DNA of 64,000 nt from Bacillota bacterium. Lineage in GTDB: Bacteria; Bacillota; UBA4882; UBA8346. Every line of letters begins with the position of its first letter. Position 1 is the stretch's first letter. The DNA lies in contig JAEXDA010000043.1 of NCBI GenBank assembly GCA_023401925.1, positions 124,001-188,000 on the forward strand. Reading direction: 5' to 3'. This document shows positions 7,733 through 16,084 of this stretch, one piece after another. A program made the translations under genes and the position numbers. The notes under the pieces are model-generated. The model was not told the DNA's origin. It made no database searches and was given only the letters and a program-made list of their open reading frames with translations.

Positions 7733-7822
7733 CAAGAAAATTACCGATGATTGTATTTTTGACTTTGGATTAAAATGATATCATAAAATAAATAATACCG
7801 TTTGAAAGAGGAGAGGAAGCAT

Positions 7823-8470
7823 ATGAAAATTATTGCGATGAATGGTAGTCCGAGAAAAAATTGGAATACGGAAACTTTATTAAATAAAGTTCTGGAGGGA
7901 GCAGCTTCCCAAGGCGCTGAAACTGAATTAGTAAATCTTTATGATTTGCGATATCAAGGTTGTATAAGCTGTTTTGCCTGCAAGAGAAAAGGCGGCGAGC
8001 ATGGTAAGTGTGCCATGAAAGATGATTTGACACCGATTCTTGAAAAGTTAACAAAAACAGAGGCGATTGTTTTTGGTTCACCGATTTATTATTCGAATAT
8101 TACCTCCGGAATGTTAGCTTTATTGGAACGTTTTTTATTTTCAAATTCTATCTATAGTTCTGCCATACCGACAGTTTATCCTAGAAAAATCCCAAGCGCT
8201 TTCATATACACGATGAATGTAACGGAAGAACAAATGGACCAATTGGGATATAAAGAAAAATTAAAAGCCCATGAGAATGCTATTGCACGGACATTGGGAA
8301 AACCAATCGAGTTATTGTACTGTTGGAATACCTATCAATTCACGGATTATAATCAATACGAATCGTCCATTTTTTCTGAAGCTGTAAAAGCAAAACACAA
8401 GACTGAACAATTTCCTAATGATTGCCAAAAAGCCTTTGATATGGGAGTTCGGTCTGTCAAGAATGCCTGA
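7823..8470 (+). CDS. NADPH-dependent FMN reductase / iron-sulfur flavoprotein family
   Basis: 215 residues with a flavodoxin-like fold. MKIIAMNGSPRKNWNTETLL is the FMN-phosphate loop. CISCFACKRKG (about 51-61) with a later Cys resembles the compact cysteine motif of iron-sulfur flavoproteins, and VFGSPIYYSNITSGM is the second flavin-binding loop. The start is ATG 7823 with GAGGAGAGGAAG upstream; an in-frame TTG at 7802 precedes that SD. It probably carries electrons to small quinone-like or metal acceptors. It is followed by a TetR gene, so a redox or xenobiotic response is plausible. Confidence 0.88.
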   Translation: MKIIAMNGSPRKNWNTETLLNKVLEGAASQGAETELVNLYDLRYQGCISCFACKRKGGEHGKCAMKDDLTPILEKLTKTEAIVFGSPIYYSNITSGMLALLERFLFSNSIYSSAIPTVYPRKIPSAFIYTMNVTEEQMDQLGYKEKLKAHENAIARTLGKPIELLYCWNTYQFTDYNQYESSIFSEAVKAKHKTEQFPNDCQKAFDMGVRSVKNA

Positions 8471-8509
8471 TGCCGGTTGAAGCTTACCTTCAAACGCAAA
8501 CTTTGTCTA

Positions 8510-8538
8510 TTGACAATAAATGAACGATCGTTTATTCT
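8510..8538 (+). promoter_or_regulatory. Promoter with embedded TetR operator
   Basis: TTGACA (8510-8515), a 17-base spacer and TATTCT (8533-8538) form a good vegetative promoter for the TetR gene at 8557. The spacer contains the perfect palindrome AACGATCGTT (8523-8532). The extended sequence GAACGATCGTTTATT recurs in front of the paralogous TetR gene. Repressor binding here would block RNA polymerase directly. Confidence 0.7.
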
Positions 8539-8556
8539 ATAAGAAGAGGTGCTTCG

Positions 8557-9120
8557 ATGAGAAGAAGAGATGATGAAAAAGAAAGAAGTATCAAAGAAGC
8601 AGTCATCAAATTGATTCTTCAAGAAGGTTTTCAGGGTACTTCGATTTCAAAAATCGCCAAAGAGGCGGGAGTTTCTCCGGCAACGGTATATATTTATTTT
8701 GAAAACAAAGAAATCATGCTTCAGGATATTTACCGTGAGTATTCAGAAGAAATTTTCAATTATCTTTTAAATAAAGTCCATCAAGAAATGGAGGGCCGGC
8801 AACTTATCGAAATCCTGATGAAAAGTTATTACAGCTATATTCAGGAACATGAAGAAATTTTTCACTTTGTCGACCAGTTTTCCAATTGTCCCTCATTAGC
8901 CAGTGGTTGTTCAGAAATAAACGGCATGTGCAAAATCAATCATTTGATAATCGAGATGAAAAATAGACATATTATCAAGGATTATCGTAATGATAATTTG
9001 TTTGCGGTGATATTTTATCCGGTAAAATCAATTGCAGTCAATAACCGCAAAACCCAAGCGGAAAGAGCCGAGTTGCTTCAGGAAATGATTGAAATCATCC
9101 AGGACGCTTTACTCGTATAA
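8557..9120 (+). CDS. TetR/AcrR family regulator, paralogue of the 6350-6916 gene
   Basis: 187 residues with the N-terminal TetR DNA-binding domain at about 8-55 (AVIKLILQEGFQGTSISKI, EAGVSPATVYIYFENKEIML) and a helical C-terminal domain. AGAGGTG precedes ATG 8557. It is in the same direction as lon, whose upstream region has a further operator-like palindrome. A weak terminator-like hairpin (9137-9154) separates the two genes. The inference is a regulator acting on itself and possibly on lon and on the flavoprotein or membrane genes. The ligand is unknown. Confidence 0.92.
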   Translation: MRRRDDEKERSIKEAVIKLILQEGFQGTSISKIAKEAGVSPATVYIYFENKEIMLQDIYREYSEEIFNYLLNKVHQEMEGRQLIEILMKSYYSYIQEHEEIFHFVDQFSNCPSLASGCSEINGMCKINHLIIEMKNRHIIKDYRNDNLFAVIFYPVKSIAVNNRKTQAERAELLQEMIEIIQDALLV

Positions 9121-9136
9121 ATAAAAATTTTGTAAG

Positions 9137-9154
9137 CGAGATCAAAAAATCTCG
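9137..9154 (+). terminator. Hairpin after tetR
   Basis: CGAGAT (9137-9142) pairs with ATCTCG (9149-9154) around CAAAAA; a short T-containing stretch follows. It is a weak intrinsic terminator candidate between tetR and lon. Confidence 0.45.
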
Positions 9155-9174
9155 TTATCATTATAAAAATAATT

Positions 9175-9201
9175 AAACGAGCGCTCACTTATAAACGCTC
9201 G
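9175..9201. promoter_or_regulatory. TetR-operator-like palindrome ahead of lon
   Basis: GAGCGCTC (9179-9186) is a perfect palindrome inside AAACGAGCGCTCACTT. CGAGCG (9178-9183) also pairs with CGCTCG (9196-9201). The form resembles the ACGATCGT-centred sites at the two tetR genes but with a GC core. It sits 20-45 bases before the lon start, where a repressor would act. Confidence 0.45.
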
Positions 9202-9221
9202 AAAAGAAAGGGTGAATATGG

Positions 9222-11606
9222 TTGAACTTTAACAAAAAGACTCAAGAAGGGATAGTTATTCCGGTATCGGATACCGTGCTGTTGCCAGGTGTAATTTCTG
9301 TACTTTGGGTGACAAAGCTCAGTGAGGAGGAACTTGAAAATTTTGAAAGGGAAGATATCACCAACATTGCCTTGCCTCTCAAACAAAATTTCGGTAAAAA
9401 AGGATTAAAAGAAGAAGACTTTTATCGGATTGGCGTTTCCTTTCAAGTGGATGAAGTGGAGCAAACAGAAAAGGGCTACCGGCTTAAGATTAAAGTTTTA
9501 GACAGGGTTGCCATGAAAACCCTGCGGATTGGGACGGATTTTATCCATGCTGAATATGAGATTTGCCCTGATGATACCGATCTCAATGAAAAGAGCCAGG
9601 CGGAAATGGTGGGTTACCTGAAAAAGATCACCCACGAACTCGGTGAGAAATACCGAGGGTCAGAGCAATTTATGAAGGTATTGGATGAGTTGAAGGACTT
9701 AAATTCGCTGATGATGTATCTATCGCAATTCATGCCCATATCCAACAGTGAAAAGTATGATTTACTGGAAACACAGTCCCTGAAGGAGAGAAGCTTAAAG
9801 TTTATCGATTACCTTATCAAGCTAAAGGAAACCGTCGAATTACAACTTGAGATGGCAGAGCGATTTTCGGAAAAGGCCAATAAAAATTATCGGGAATCCG
9901 TACTTAGGGAACAATTAAAAGCCATTCAAGAGGAGTTGAATGAAGGGAAAGGTCCTGGCGCAAAAAAGGCTAATGATTATTTGAGCAAGATTGAAGAAGC
10001 CGACATGCCGCCTGATGTGAAGAATACTGCCCTTGAGGAATTCGATAAATTGGAAGCCGGCGGTCCGCATAGTCCGGAATATAATGTTATTCGTAATTAT
10101 CTGGATTTGTTGGTGCAATTGCCTTGGAAAAAAAATGAAGGCAAACCCATTAATCTGGGGGAAGCGAGGCGGATTTTAGATGAACAACACTACGGCCTGG
10201 ACAAAGTGAAGGAGCGAATTATTCAGCATTTAGCCGTAATGCAGCTCAAAAAGGACAAAAAGGGTTCTATTTTATTGTTGGTAGGACCTCCTGGAACCGG
10301 AAAGACCAGTTTAGGAAAGAGCATTGCCGAAGCACTGGATAGAAAGTACGTTCGGTTGAGTTTGGGCGGGATTCGGGATGAAGCGGAGATTCGGGGACAT
10401 CGCCGGACTTATATTGGAGCGATGCCGGGAAGAATCATTCAAAGTATCAAAAAGGCCGGGGAAAATAATCCGGTAATGATTTTAGATGAAGTGGACAAAC
10501 TGATGGTTGGCGGATATAGCGGTGATCCTGCCAGTGCATTACTAGAGGTACTTGATCCGGAACAAAACAACACCTTCACCGATCACTATTTGGATCTGCC
10601 CTATGATTTGTCGGATGTCTTCTTTATTGCCACCGCGAATTCTCTGGAAAGCATTCCCGGTCCACTGTTGGATCGGATGGAGGTCATTCAAATCTCCAGT
10701 TATACGCTGAATGAAAAGTTTCATATTGGAAAAAATCATTTAGTCCCGGCAGTTCTTGCAGAACATGGATTGACGGCAGAGCAATTCGTAATGGAAGATG
10801 ATGTGTTACAAAAAATAATCAGTGACTACACTTTGGAAGCCGGAGTCCGGGGATTGAAAAAACAACTGGCTGCTCTTGCCAGAGTAACCTCGGAGAAAAT
10901 CGTATCGACAAAAATAGAATTGCCTTACAGAGTTAAAATGGAGCAATTAGAGGAATTGTTAGGGAAACGGGTTTCCAGACATGATAAGGCGGAGCTGGAT
11001 AATCCGCCGGGAGTCGTCACCGGGCTGGCATGGACTCCGGTTGGTGGAGAAATCCTTTTTATTGAAGCGACCGATATGTCAGGAAGTGGAGAAGTTACCC
11101 TAACCGGGCAATTGGGTGATGTGATGAAAGAATCGGCGAGAATTTCTTTAAGCTTATTAAAATCAAGATTGCCCATGAACTCGATTAATTTTAAGGAAAG
11201 AGACTTGCACATTCATGTTCCGTCAGGGTCGGTTCCCAAGGATGGTCCATCTGCAGGCATCACATTATTTACTGCTCTGGCTTCATTGGTTACAGGCATC
11301 AAGGTGGATTCCAAGATTGCCATGACCGGGGAAATAACTTTGAGAGGAGCCGTATTGCCCATCGGTGGCCTTAAGGAGAAATTATTAGGGGCCCAAAGAG
11401 CGGGTATAACCAAAGTGTTGATTCCAAAGGACAATGTGACCGATCTTAAGGATGTGCCTGAAGAAGTGAAAAAGCAACTTGCAATTATACCCGTTGAGAC
11501 TATCGAAGATGTGCTGAAAGAAACTTTGGAAATTTCCCTGCCTAGAATCGAGCATGTTTTGAATCCGAAGGTGGTGTCCAGTGAGGTTTTGGGTAAGGCA
11601 TCGTAG
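9222..11606 (+). CDS. lon: ATP-dependent protease Lon
   Basis: 794 residues. N-terminal substrate-binding domain (about 10-210), helical linker, AAA+ module with Walker A GPPGTGKTS at about 355 and Walker B MILDEVDKL. The C-terminal protease domain has the Ser-Lys dyad: Ser677 in PKDGPSAGIT and Lys720 in GGLKEK, 43 residues apart as in E. coli Lon. It degrades misfolded and regulatory proteins in the cytoplasm. The TTG start at 9222 follows AAAGGG; the nearby ATG at 9218 is in another frame and stops at once. Its placement behind a tetR gene and an operator-like site suggests regulated rather than purely heat-shock expression. A terminator follows at 11745. Confidence 0.97.
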   Translation: MNFNKKTQEGIVIPVSDTVLLPGVISVLWVTKLSEEELENFEREDITNIALPLKQNFGKKGLKEEDFYRIGVSFQVDEVEQTEKGYRLKIKVLDRVAMKTLRIGTDFIHAEYEICPDDTDLNEKSQAEMVGYLKKITHELGEKYRGSEQFMKVLDELKDLNSLMMYLSQFMPISNSEKYDLLETQSLKERSLKFIDYLIKLKETVELQLEMAERFSEKANKNYRESVLREQLKAIQEELNEGKGPGAKKANDYLSKIEEADMPPDVKNTALEEFDKLEAGGPHSPEYNVIRNYLDLLVQLPWKKNEGKPINLGEARRILDEQHYGLDKVKERIIQHLAVMQLKKDKKGSILLLVGPPGTGKTSLGKSIAEALDRKYVRLSLGGIRDEAEIRGHRRTYIGAMPGRIIQSIKKAGENNPVMILDEVDKLMVGGYSGDPASALLEVLDPEQNNTFTDHYLDLPYDLSDVFFIATANSLESIPGPLLDRMEVIQISSYTLNEKFHIGKNHLVPAVLAEHGLTAEQFVMEDDVLQKIISDYTLEAGVRGLKKQLAALARVTSEKIVSTKIELPYRVKMEQLEELLGKRVSRHDKAELDNPPGVVTGLAWTPVGGEILFIEATDMSGSGEVTLTGQLGDVMKESARISLSLLKSRLPMNSINFKERDLHIHVPSGSVPKDGPSAGITLFTALASLVTGIKVDSKIAMTGEITLRGAVLPIGGLKEKLLGAQRAGITKVLIPKDNVTDLKDVPEEVKKQLAIIPVETIEDVLKETLEISLPRIEHVLNPKVVSSEVLGKAS

Positions 11607-11744
11607 ACGGGTTAATTTAGATGCCTGATTCCAAAAATTAATTTTATAGAGACGAGGGATATGAATTCCGTTTCTTGGATTATGGAACTAATTTAAAATT
11701 GGAAACGTTATGATAATTATTCATTTCATTACTTTCCCTTCTAA

Positions 11745-11778
11745 AACCCCATTGCCCGTCAGGTGATGGGGTTCTTGT
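11745..11778 (+). terminator. Terminator of lon
   Basis: AACCCCAT (11745-11752) pairs with ATGGGGTT (11765-11772), followed by CTTGT. It lies in the 430-base gap after lon. The rest of the gap up to about 11950 shows nothing further. Confidence 0.65.
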
Positions 11779-11963
11779 AAATAAAAATGAAGGTATCAAG
11801 GTAAAGAGGTATAGGGAAAATCACCGGGTTAGAGCAATGAGTTTTGAGTCCGTGAAGCTTTTTATTACTCCTTCTGTTTCCCTGTGGGAACTTGTCCCAT
11901 TTCAAACTAGTGAGAGAATCGGTCAAAAGTAATGGTAATCGGAAATATTTCGTAAATATTCAC

Positions 11964-12028
11964 TAAACTATATCTGGACACCCTAAATGTTGGGTTATAT
12001 AATAAAAAAGGTATACAATATATAGTAC
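11964..12028 (+). promoter_or_regulatory. Promoter flanked by NrdR-box-like sites
   Basis: TGGACA (11975-11980), 17 bases, and TATAAT (11998-12003) form a strong promoter for nrdR-nrdD-nrdG. AAACTATATCTGGACA (11964-11979) overlaps the -35. TACAATATATAGTACA (12013-12028) lies at the transcription start. Both resemble the AT-rich palindromic NrdR box. Their centres are about 50 bases apart, more than the usual close pairing. GGAAGG just before GTG 12043 is the nrdR ribosome-binding site. Confidence 0.6.
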
Positions 12029-12042
12029 AGGAAGGATTAACC

Positions 12043-12519
12043 GTGCACTGTCCATTTTGCGGCCATTTCGATAGTAAAGTCATCGATTCCCGATCCTCGG
12101 ACGAAGCCAATGCTATTCGTAGGCGAAGGGAATGCTTGGCTTGCCAGAGACGCTTTACAACCTATGAACGGATTGAAGAAGTACCTTTGGTGTTGATCAA
12201 AAAAGACGGCAGCAGAGAACCGTTCAACCGGCAAAAGGTAATGAGCGGGCTCTTAAAAGCATGTGAAAAAAGGCCTGTTTCTTTTGGAAAACTCGAACAA
12301 CTTGTGGATGATGTGGAACGGGAACTACGGAATCGTATGGAACAGGAAGTTAAGAGTACTGATGTTGGAGAATTGGTCATGGAGGGCTTAAAAGCCATTG
12401 ATGAAGTTGCGTATGTGAGATTCGCCTCGGTTTACCGCCAGTTTAAAGATAGAAATGACTGGATGCGCGAATTACAAAATTTGGAGATCAGAACCAAAGG
12501 GACGGGGGATATGGAATAA
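12043..12519 (+). CDS. nrdR: Transcriptional repressor NrdR
   Basis: 158 residues. N-terminal zinc ribbon with Cys3, Cys6, Cys31 and Cys34 and the DNA-contacting basic run RRRR. Then an ATP-cone domain (about 48-138; VLIKKDGSREPFNRQKV), which senses ATP/dATP. It represses ribonucleotide reductase genes when dATP is high. GTG start with AGGAAGG upstream. The stop overlaps the nrdD start by one base (TAATG), so the two are translationally coupled. It probably autoregulates through the sites at 11964-12028. Confidence 0.97.
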   Translation: MHCPFCGHFDSKVIDSRSSDEANAIRRRRECLACQRRFTTYERIEEVPLVLIKKDGSREPFNRQKVMSGLLKACEKRPVSFGKLEQLVDDVERELRNRMEQEVKSTDVGELVMEGLKAIDEVAYVRFASVYRQFKDRNDWMRELQNLEIRTKGTGDME

Positions 12520-14618
12520 TGGCAAAAAATTCAATAGAAGTGGAAGAACAGGCGCTTCATGAAAGCTCCAATGTAATTAGTTTGATAAACCACAGCACAG
12601 ATCGGATCTTCCGCTCGATTCGAAAACGGGATGGTCGAATCGTTGAATTTAATAAAAATAAAATTGCCGCTGCTATTTTTAAAGCAGCCAAAGCCGTTGG
12701 CGGTGAAGATCAACAACTGGCCGACGAGTTGGCGGAGATTGTCAACCATTATTTACATAAACAATTAGGTACCAGTATTCCTGCAGTTGAAGAAGTTCAG
12801 GACGCGGTCGAGAAAGTGCTCATTGAAACCGGTCATGCAAAGACCGCCAAGGCCTATATTTTATATAGAGACCGTCGGACCCGCCTTCGTGAATCAAAAT
12901 CAGATCTAATGGATTTGGTTCAAGATATTTTAATTGAGACAAACCGCGAAAATGCTAATATCAGCAATTCTCCGTCGGCAAAAATGTTGCAAATCGCATC
13001 GGCCGCCAGCAAGCGCTATTATTTATCCCGGCTGATCCCGGATGAAATGGCCCAGGCGCATATTGACGGCGATTATCATATTCATGATCTCGATTTTTAT
13101 GCTAAAACCCTGACCTGTGTCCAAATTCCCTTAGGCAAACTCCTTGCCAATGGGTTTAATAACGGCCATGGTTTTATTCGCCCTCCCAAAAGGCCGGCAT
13201 CGGCCACGGCTTTGGCGGCTATTATTTTGCAAAGCTCTCAAAACGACATGCACGGGGGGCAATCTTTCGCCTTTTTTGATCGGGACATGGCCCGGTTTAT
13301 CGTCGGAGTGTCTGAGGATGAAGTGTATCAGGCAATGGAAGCGTTGATTTACAATTTAAACTCCATGCATAGCAGGGCTGGCGCTCAAGTTCCTTTCAGC
13401 AGTTTGAATTTAGGGTGCGATACTACCCCCGAAGGACGGCTGGTGACCAAAAATCTGTTACTGGCCTATGAAAAAGGGTTGGGTCACAGTGAAACCCCTA
13501 TCTTTCCGAATATTATCTTTCGGGTTAAAAAAGGAGTCAATTTTAATCCGGGTGATCCCAATTACGATCTCTTTCAATTGGCGATCCGGGTTTCCGCCCA
13601 AAGGCTCAATCCAACTTTTTCTTTTATGGATTCCAGTTTTAATCAGGAATATGGTTCGGAAGTCGCTTATATGGGTTGCCGGACCCGGGTGATTGCCGAC
13701 CGGTTTGGCGAACCGGTTTCAGATGGAAGAGGCAATCTTTCATTTACCACCATCAATTTACCTCGTATCGCCATCAAATCTGGAGGGGATTTGGAGATTT
13801 TCTATCAAGAATTGGAAAAGATTATGATTTTAGCAGCCCGCCAATTATACCATCGTTTTCGGATTCAGGCCCGTTTGAAAGTGAAAGATATGCCGTTTTT
13901 AATGGGGCAAGGGTTATATTTGGGTTCGGACAAGCTCAAGCCGGATGATTCCATTACCTCTGTTATTAAGCATGGCACATTATCAATGGGTTTTATCGGA
14001 CTAGCCGAGGCGCTTACTTGTTTAACCGGTCAGCATCATGGGGAAGACCCTTCCTCTCAACGGCTTGGCTTAGAGATTGTCAGCTTTATGAGAAAAATGA
14101 TTGATAGCTTTTGTGATGAATATGATTTGAATTTCACTTTATTAGCAACACCGGCCGAAGGTTTATCGGGACGTTTTGTCAAAATTGATCGAAGGCGATT
14201 TGGCGTTATCAGTGGAGTCACTGATCGCGAATATTATTCAAACAGTTTCCATGTTCCTGTTTATTATGAGATATCTACCTATGACAAGATAAGAATCGAA
14301 GGCCCCTATCATCGTTTGACCAATGCCGGCCATATCAGCTATGTGGAGTTGCAATCTCCTCCTCTTGATAATTTGGAGGCTTATGAAGGGATTATCCGCC
14401 AAATGGCATTATCGGATATGGGTTATGCAGGAATTAATTTCCCAATCGACGAATGTCTCAGCTGTTTTCATCGGGGGATCATTGAAGATGAATGCCCATC
14501 TTGCGGTTCTACCCAGATTCGTCGAATTCGCCGAATAACTGGATATTTATCCACCGTCGATCGATTTAATGATGCCAAACAGGCGGAATTACGCGATAGA
14601 GTGAAACACCAGATGTAG
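12519..14618 (+). CDS. nrdD: Anaerobic ribonucleoside-triphosphate reductase
   Basis: 699 residues, class III reductase making dNTPs without oxygen. An N-terminal ATP-cone (about 32-125, IRKRDGRIVEFNKNKI) gives allosteric control. The barrel holds the LTCVQIPLGKLL and QNDMHGGQSFAFFD segments. Near the C-terminus four Cys (646, 649, 659, 662) form a zinc site, and Gly675 in RRITGYLS is the likely glycyl-radical residue. Directly coupled to nrdR and followed by its activase nrdG. No class I or II reductase is seen in the window, in keeping with an anaerobe. Confidence 0.97.
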   Translation: MAKNSIEVEEQALHESSNVISLINHSTDRIFRSIRKRDGRIVEFNKNKIAAAIFKAAKAVGGEDQQLADELAEIVNHYLHKQLGTSIPAVEEVQDAVEKVLIETGHAKTAKAYILYRDRRTRLRESKSDLMDLVQDILIETNRENANISNSPSAKMLQIASAASKRYYLSRLIPDEMAQAHIDGDYHIHDLDFYAKTLTCVQIPLGKLLANGFNNGHGFIRPPKRPASATALAAIILQSSQNDMHGGQSFAFFDRDMARFIVGVSEDEVYQAMEALIYNLNSMHSRAGAQVPFSSLNLGCDTTPEGRLVTKNLLLAYEKGLGHSETPIFPNIIFRVKKGVNFNPGDPNYDLFQLAIRVSAQRLNPTFSFMDSSFNQEYGSEVAYMGCRTRVIADRFGEPVSDGRGNLSFTTINLPRIAIKSGGDLEIFYQELEKIMILAARQLYHRFRIQARLKVKDMPFLMGQGLYLGSDKLKPDDSITSVIKHGTLSMGFIGLAEALTCLTGQHHGEDPSSQRLGLEIVSFMRKMIDSFCDEYDLNFTLLATPAEGLSGRFVKIDRRRFGVISGVTDREYYSNSFHVPVYYEISTYDKIRIEGPYHRLTNAGHISYVELQSPPLDNLEAYEGIIRQMALSDMGYAGINFPIDECLSCFHRGIIEDECPSCGSTQIRRIRRITGYLSTVDRFNDAKQAELRDRVKHQM

Positions 14619-14703
14619 GGTGGGAAAACGAGTTTAGGATAGAATTCAGAAACAGAACTCAGGAGTTTAACAACGCGACAAAACTTTTAAGAGGGCTCCA
14701 ATA

Positions 14704-14716
14704 TTCTGGCTTCCGG
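14704..14716 (+). repeat. Short leader sequence shared with the pgk leader
   Basis: TTCTGGCTTCCGG here matches TTCTGGCTTCTGG at 26782-26794 in 12 of 13 bases. Both are followed by CTCCTA[A/T]ATTC-like sequence, and both sit in the 100-130 base gap just ahead of an operon gene (nrdG, pgk). It may be a dispersed intergenic repeat. Confidence 0.35.
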
Positions 14717-14743
14717 CTCCTATATTCCAGATCGAGGAGAAAC

Positions 14744-15277
14744 ATGTTCAATTCACTAGCTCAAATTGCCGGTATCGTTCACGAAAGTGTCGTCGATGGT
14801 CCCGGTTTGCGAACTACAATTTTTTTTCAGGGTTGTGATCACGCCTGTAAAGGTTGTCATAACCCTGAGACCTGGGATCCTCGCGGAGGCAGCTCCATTC
14901 AACTGCAGGACTTAATCTCTAAACTACGATTGAATCCGTTGATTTCCGGAGTGACTTTTAGTGGAGGCGATCCATTTTTTCAAGCAACCGTTGCTGCAGA
15001 ACTCGGTTGCTTTTTAAAAAGTCAAGGTTTGAATTTATGGGTTTATACCGGGTATACATGGGAATATTTATTGAGCCATTATGTTAATACTGGTTTTAGT
15101 GCATTGTTGGATGTAACGGATGTCTTAGTGGATGGTCCGTTTCAAATTGAGAATAAAAGCTTAAAACTGCCGTTCCGGGGTTCCAGTAATCAACGTTTGA
15201 TTAATGTTCCTGAAAGCGTTAGAACTGGAACCATCATACAATGGCGGCCTACAACCGGGTCAATGGTGGAGAGATGA
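14744..15277 (+). CDS. nrdG: Anaerobic ribonucleotide reductase activating protein
   Basis: 177 residues, radical-SAM activase that installs the glycyl radical on NrdD. The cluster motif is C31-DHA-C35-KG-C38, followed by HNPETWD and the SAM-binding TFSGGDPFFQ. GAGGAG precedes ATG 14744. It lies 125 bases after nrdD. Its last codons overlap the start of pgeF (ATGA), linking this operon to the next cluster. Confidence 0.95.
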   Translation: MFNSLAQIAGIVHESVVDGPGLRTTIFFQGCDHACKGCHNPETWDPRGGSSIQLQDLISKLRLNPLISGVTFSGGDPFFQATVAAELGCFLKSQGLNLWVYTGYTWEYLLSHYVNTGFSALLDVTDVLVDGPFQIENKSLKLPFRGSSNQRLINVPESVRTGTIIQWRPTTGSMVER

Positions 15278-16059
15278 AGGAAGAATGTGCTTGGTATTGC
15301 GATACAATGGTGGGACCTAAAAAATACCGTGCCGGGGCTTTGAATAATAAGACGGTTATTCAAGCCGTCTCTTCCCGGGAGTGTGGAAATATGGCTTTGC
15401 ATACCGGAGACATTCCGGAACAGGTTATTGCCAACCGAAAATCCTTTCTTCAATCCTTCCATTTGAAATTGGAGAATTTAATTACTGCCGAACAAATTCA
15501 TGGTACCAGCATTCAGATCGTCGGCAGGAGAGAAGTTGGGGCCGGAGCCCTTTCGGAGCGGACTGCGCTCTCTAAAACCGATGCTTTGATCACGGGTGAA
15601 AGAGGAATAATACTTGGAATTTTTACCGCGGATTGTTTGCCTATTTTTATTTATGATCCTATTGCACCAGCAGTTGCAATTGTTCATGCAGGATGGCGGG
15701 GAACCGTTGCCGGAATTTCCCGTCTTGTTATGGACAAAATGATTCAAACATTTAAAACCGACCCTGTCAATTTTCATGTGGCAATAGGCCCCGCAATATG
15801 TTCATCCTGTTTTGAAGTGTCTTCGGAAGTAGCAGATTTATTTGGTGAGGCAAATCCGGAAACCGTCACTCATACCAAATCAGGTTTCCGGGTTGACTTG
15901 GCTGGGTTTAATTTTCGTTTGTTTGAGCAGGCCGGTGTAAGACGAAAGAATATTGAGGTGGCAAATCTTTGTACCGGATGCTCGAATGAAGATTTTTTTT
16001 CCCATCGTATTGAAAAAGGCACCAAAGGACGAATAATGGGAATAATTGCCTTACAATAA
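15274..16059 (+). CDS. pgeF: Peptidoglycan editing factor / multicopper-type cinnamyl-like laccase-fold protein
   Basis: 261 residues, YfiH/YlmD family. Metal-site residues are visible as His76 (AEQIHG), Cys121 (TADCLP) and His138 (VHAGWRG). Family members act as purine nucleoside phosphorylases or, in E. coli, remove wrongly inserted serine from muropeptide precursors; which applies here is unknown. The start at ATG 15274 follows GGTGGAG and overlaps the nrdG stop. An in-frame ATG at 15241 would extend further into nrdG. In Bacillota this gene (ylmD) usually heads the division cluster, as here. Confidence 0.9.
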   Translation: MKEECAWYCDTMVGPKKYRAGALNNKTVIQAVSSRECGNMALHTGDIPEQVIANRKSFLQSFHLKLENLITAEQIHGTSIQIVGRREVGAGALSERTALSKTDALITGERGIILGIFTADCLPIFIYDPIAPAVAIVHAGWRGTVAGISRLVMDKMIQTFKTDPVNFHVAIGPAICSSCFEVSSEVADLFGEANPETVTHTKSGFRVDLAGFNFRLFEQAGVRRKNIEVANLCTGCSNEDFFSHRIEKGTKGRIMGIIALQ

Positions 16060-16084
16060 ATGATATTTGGTGGAGCGATTTTTC

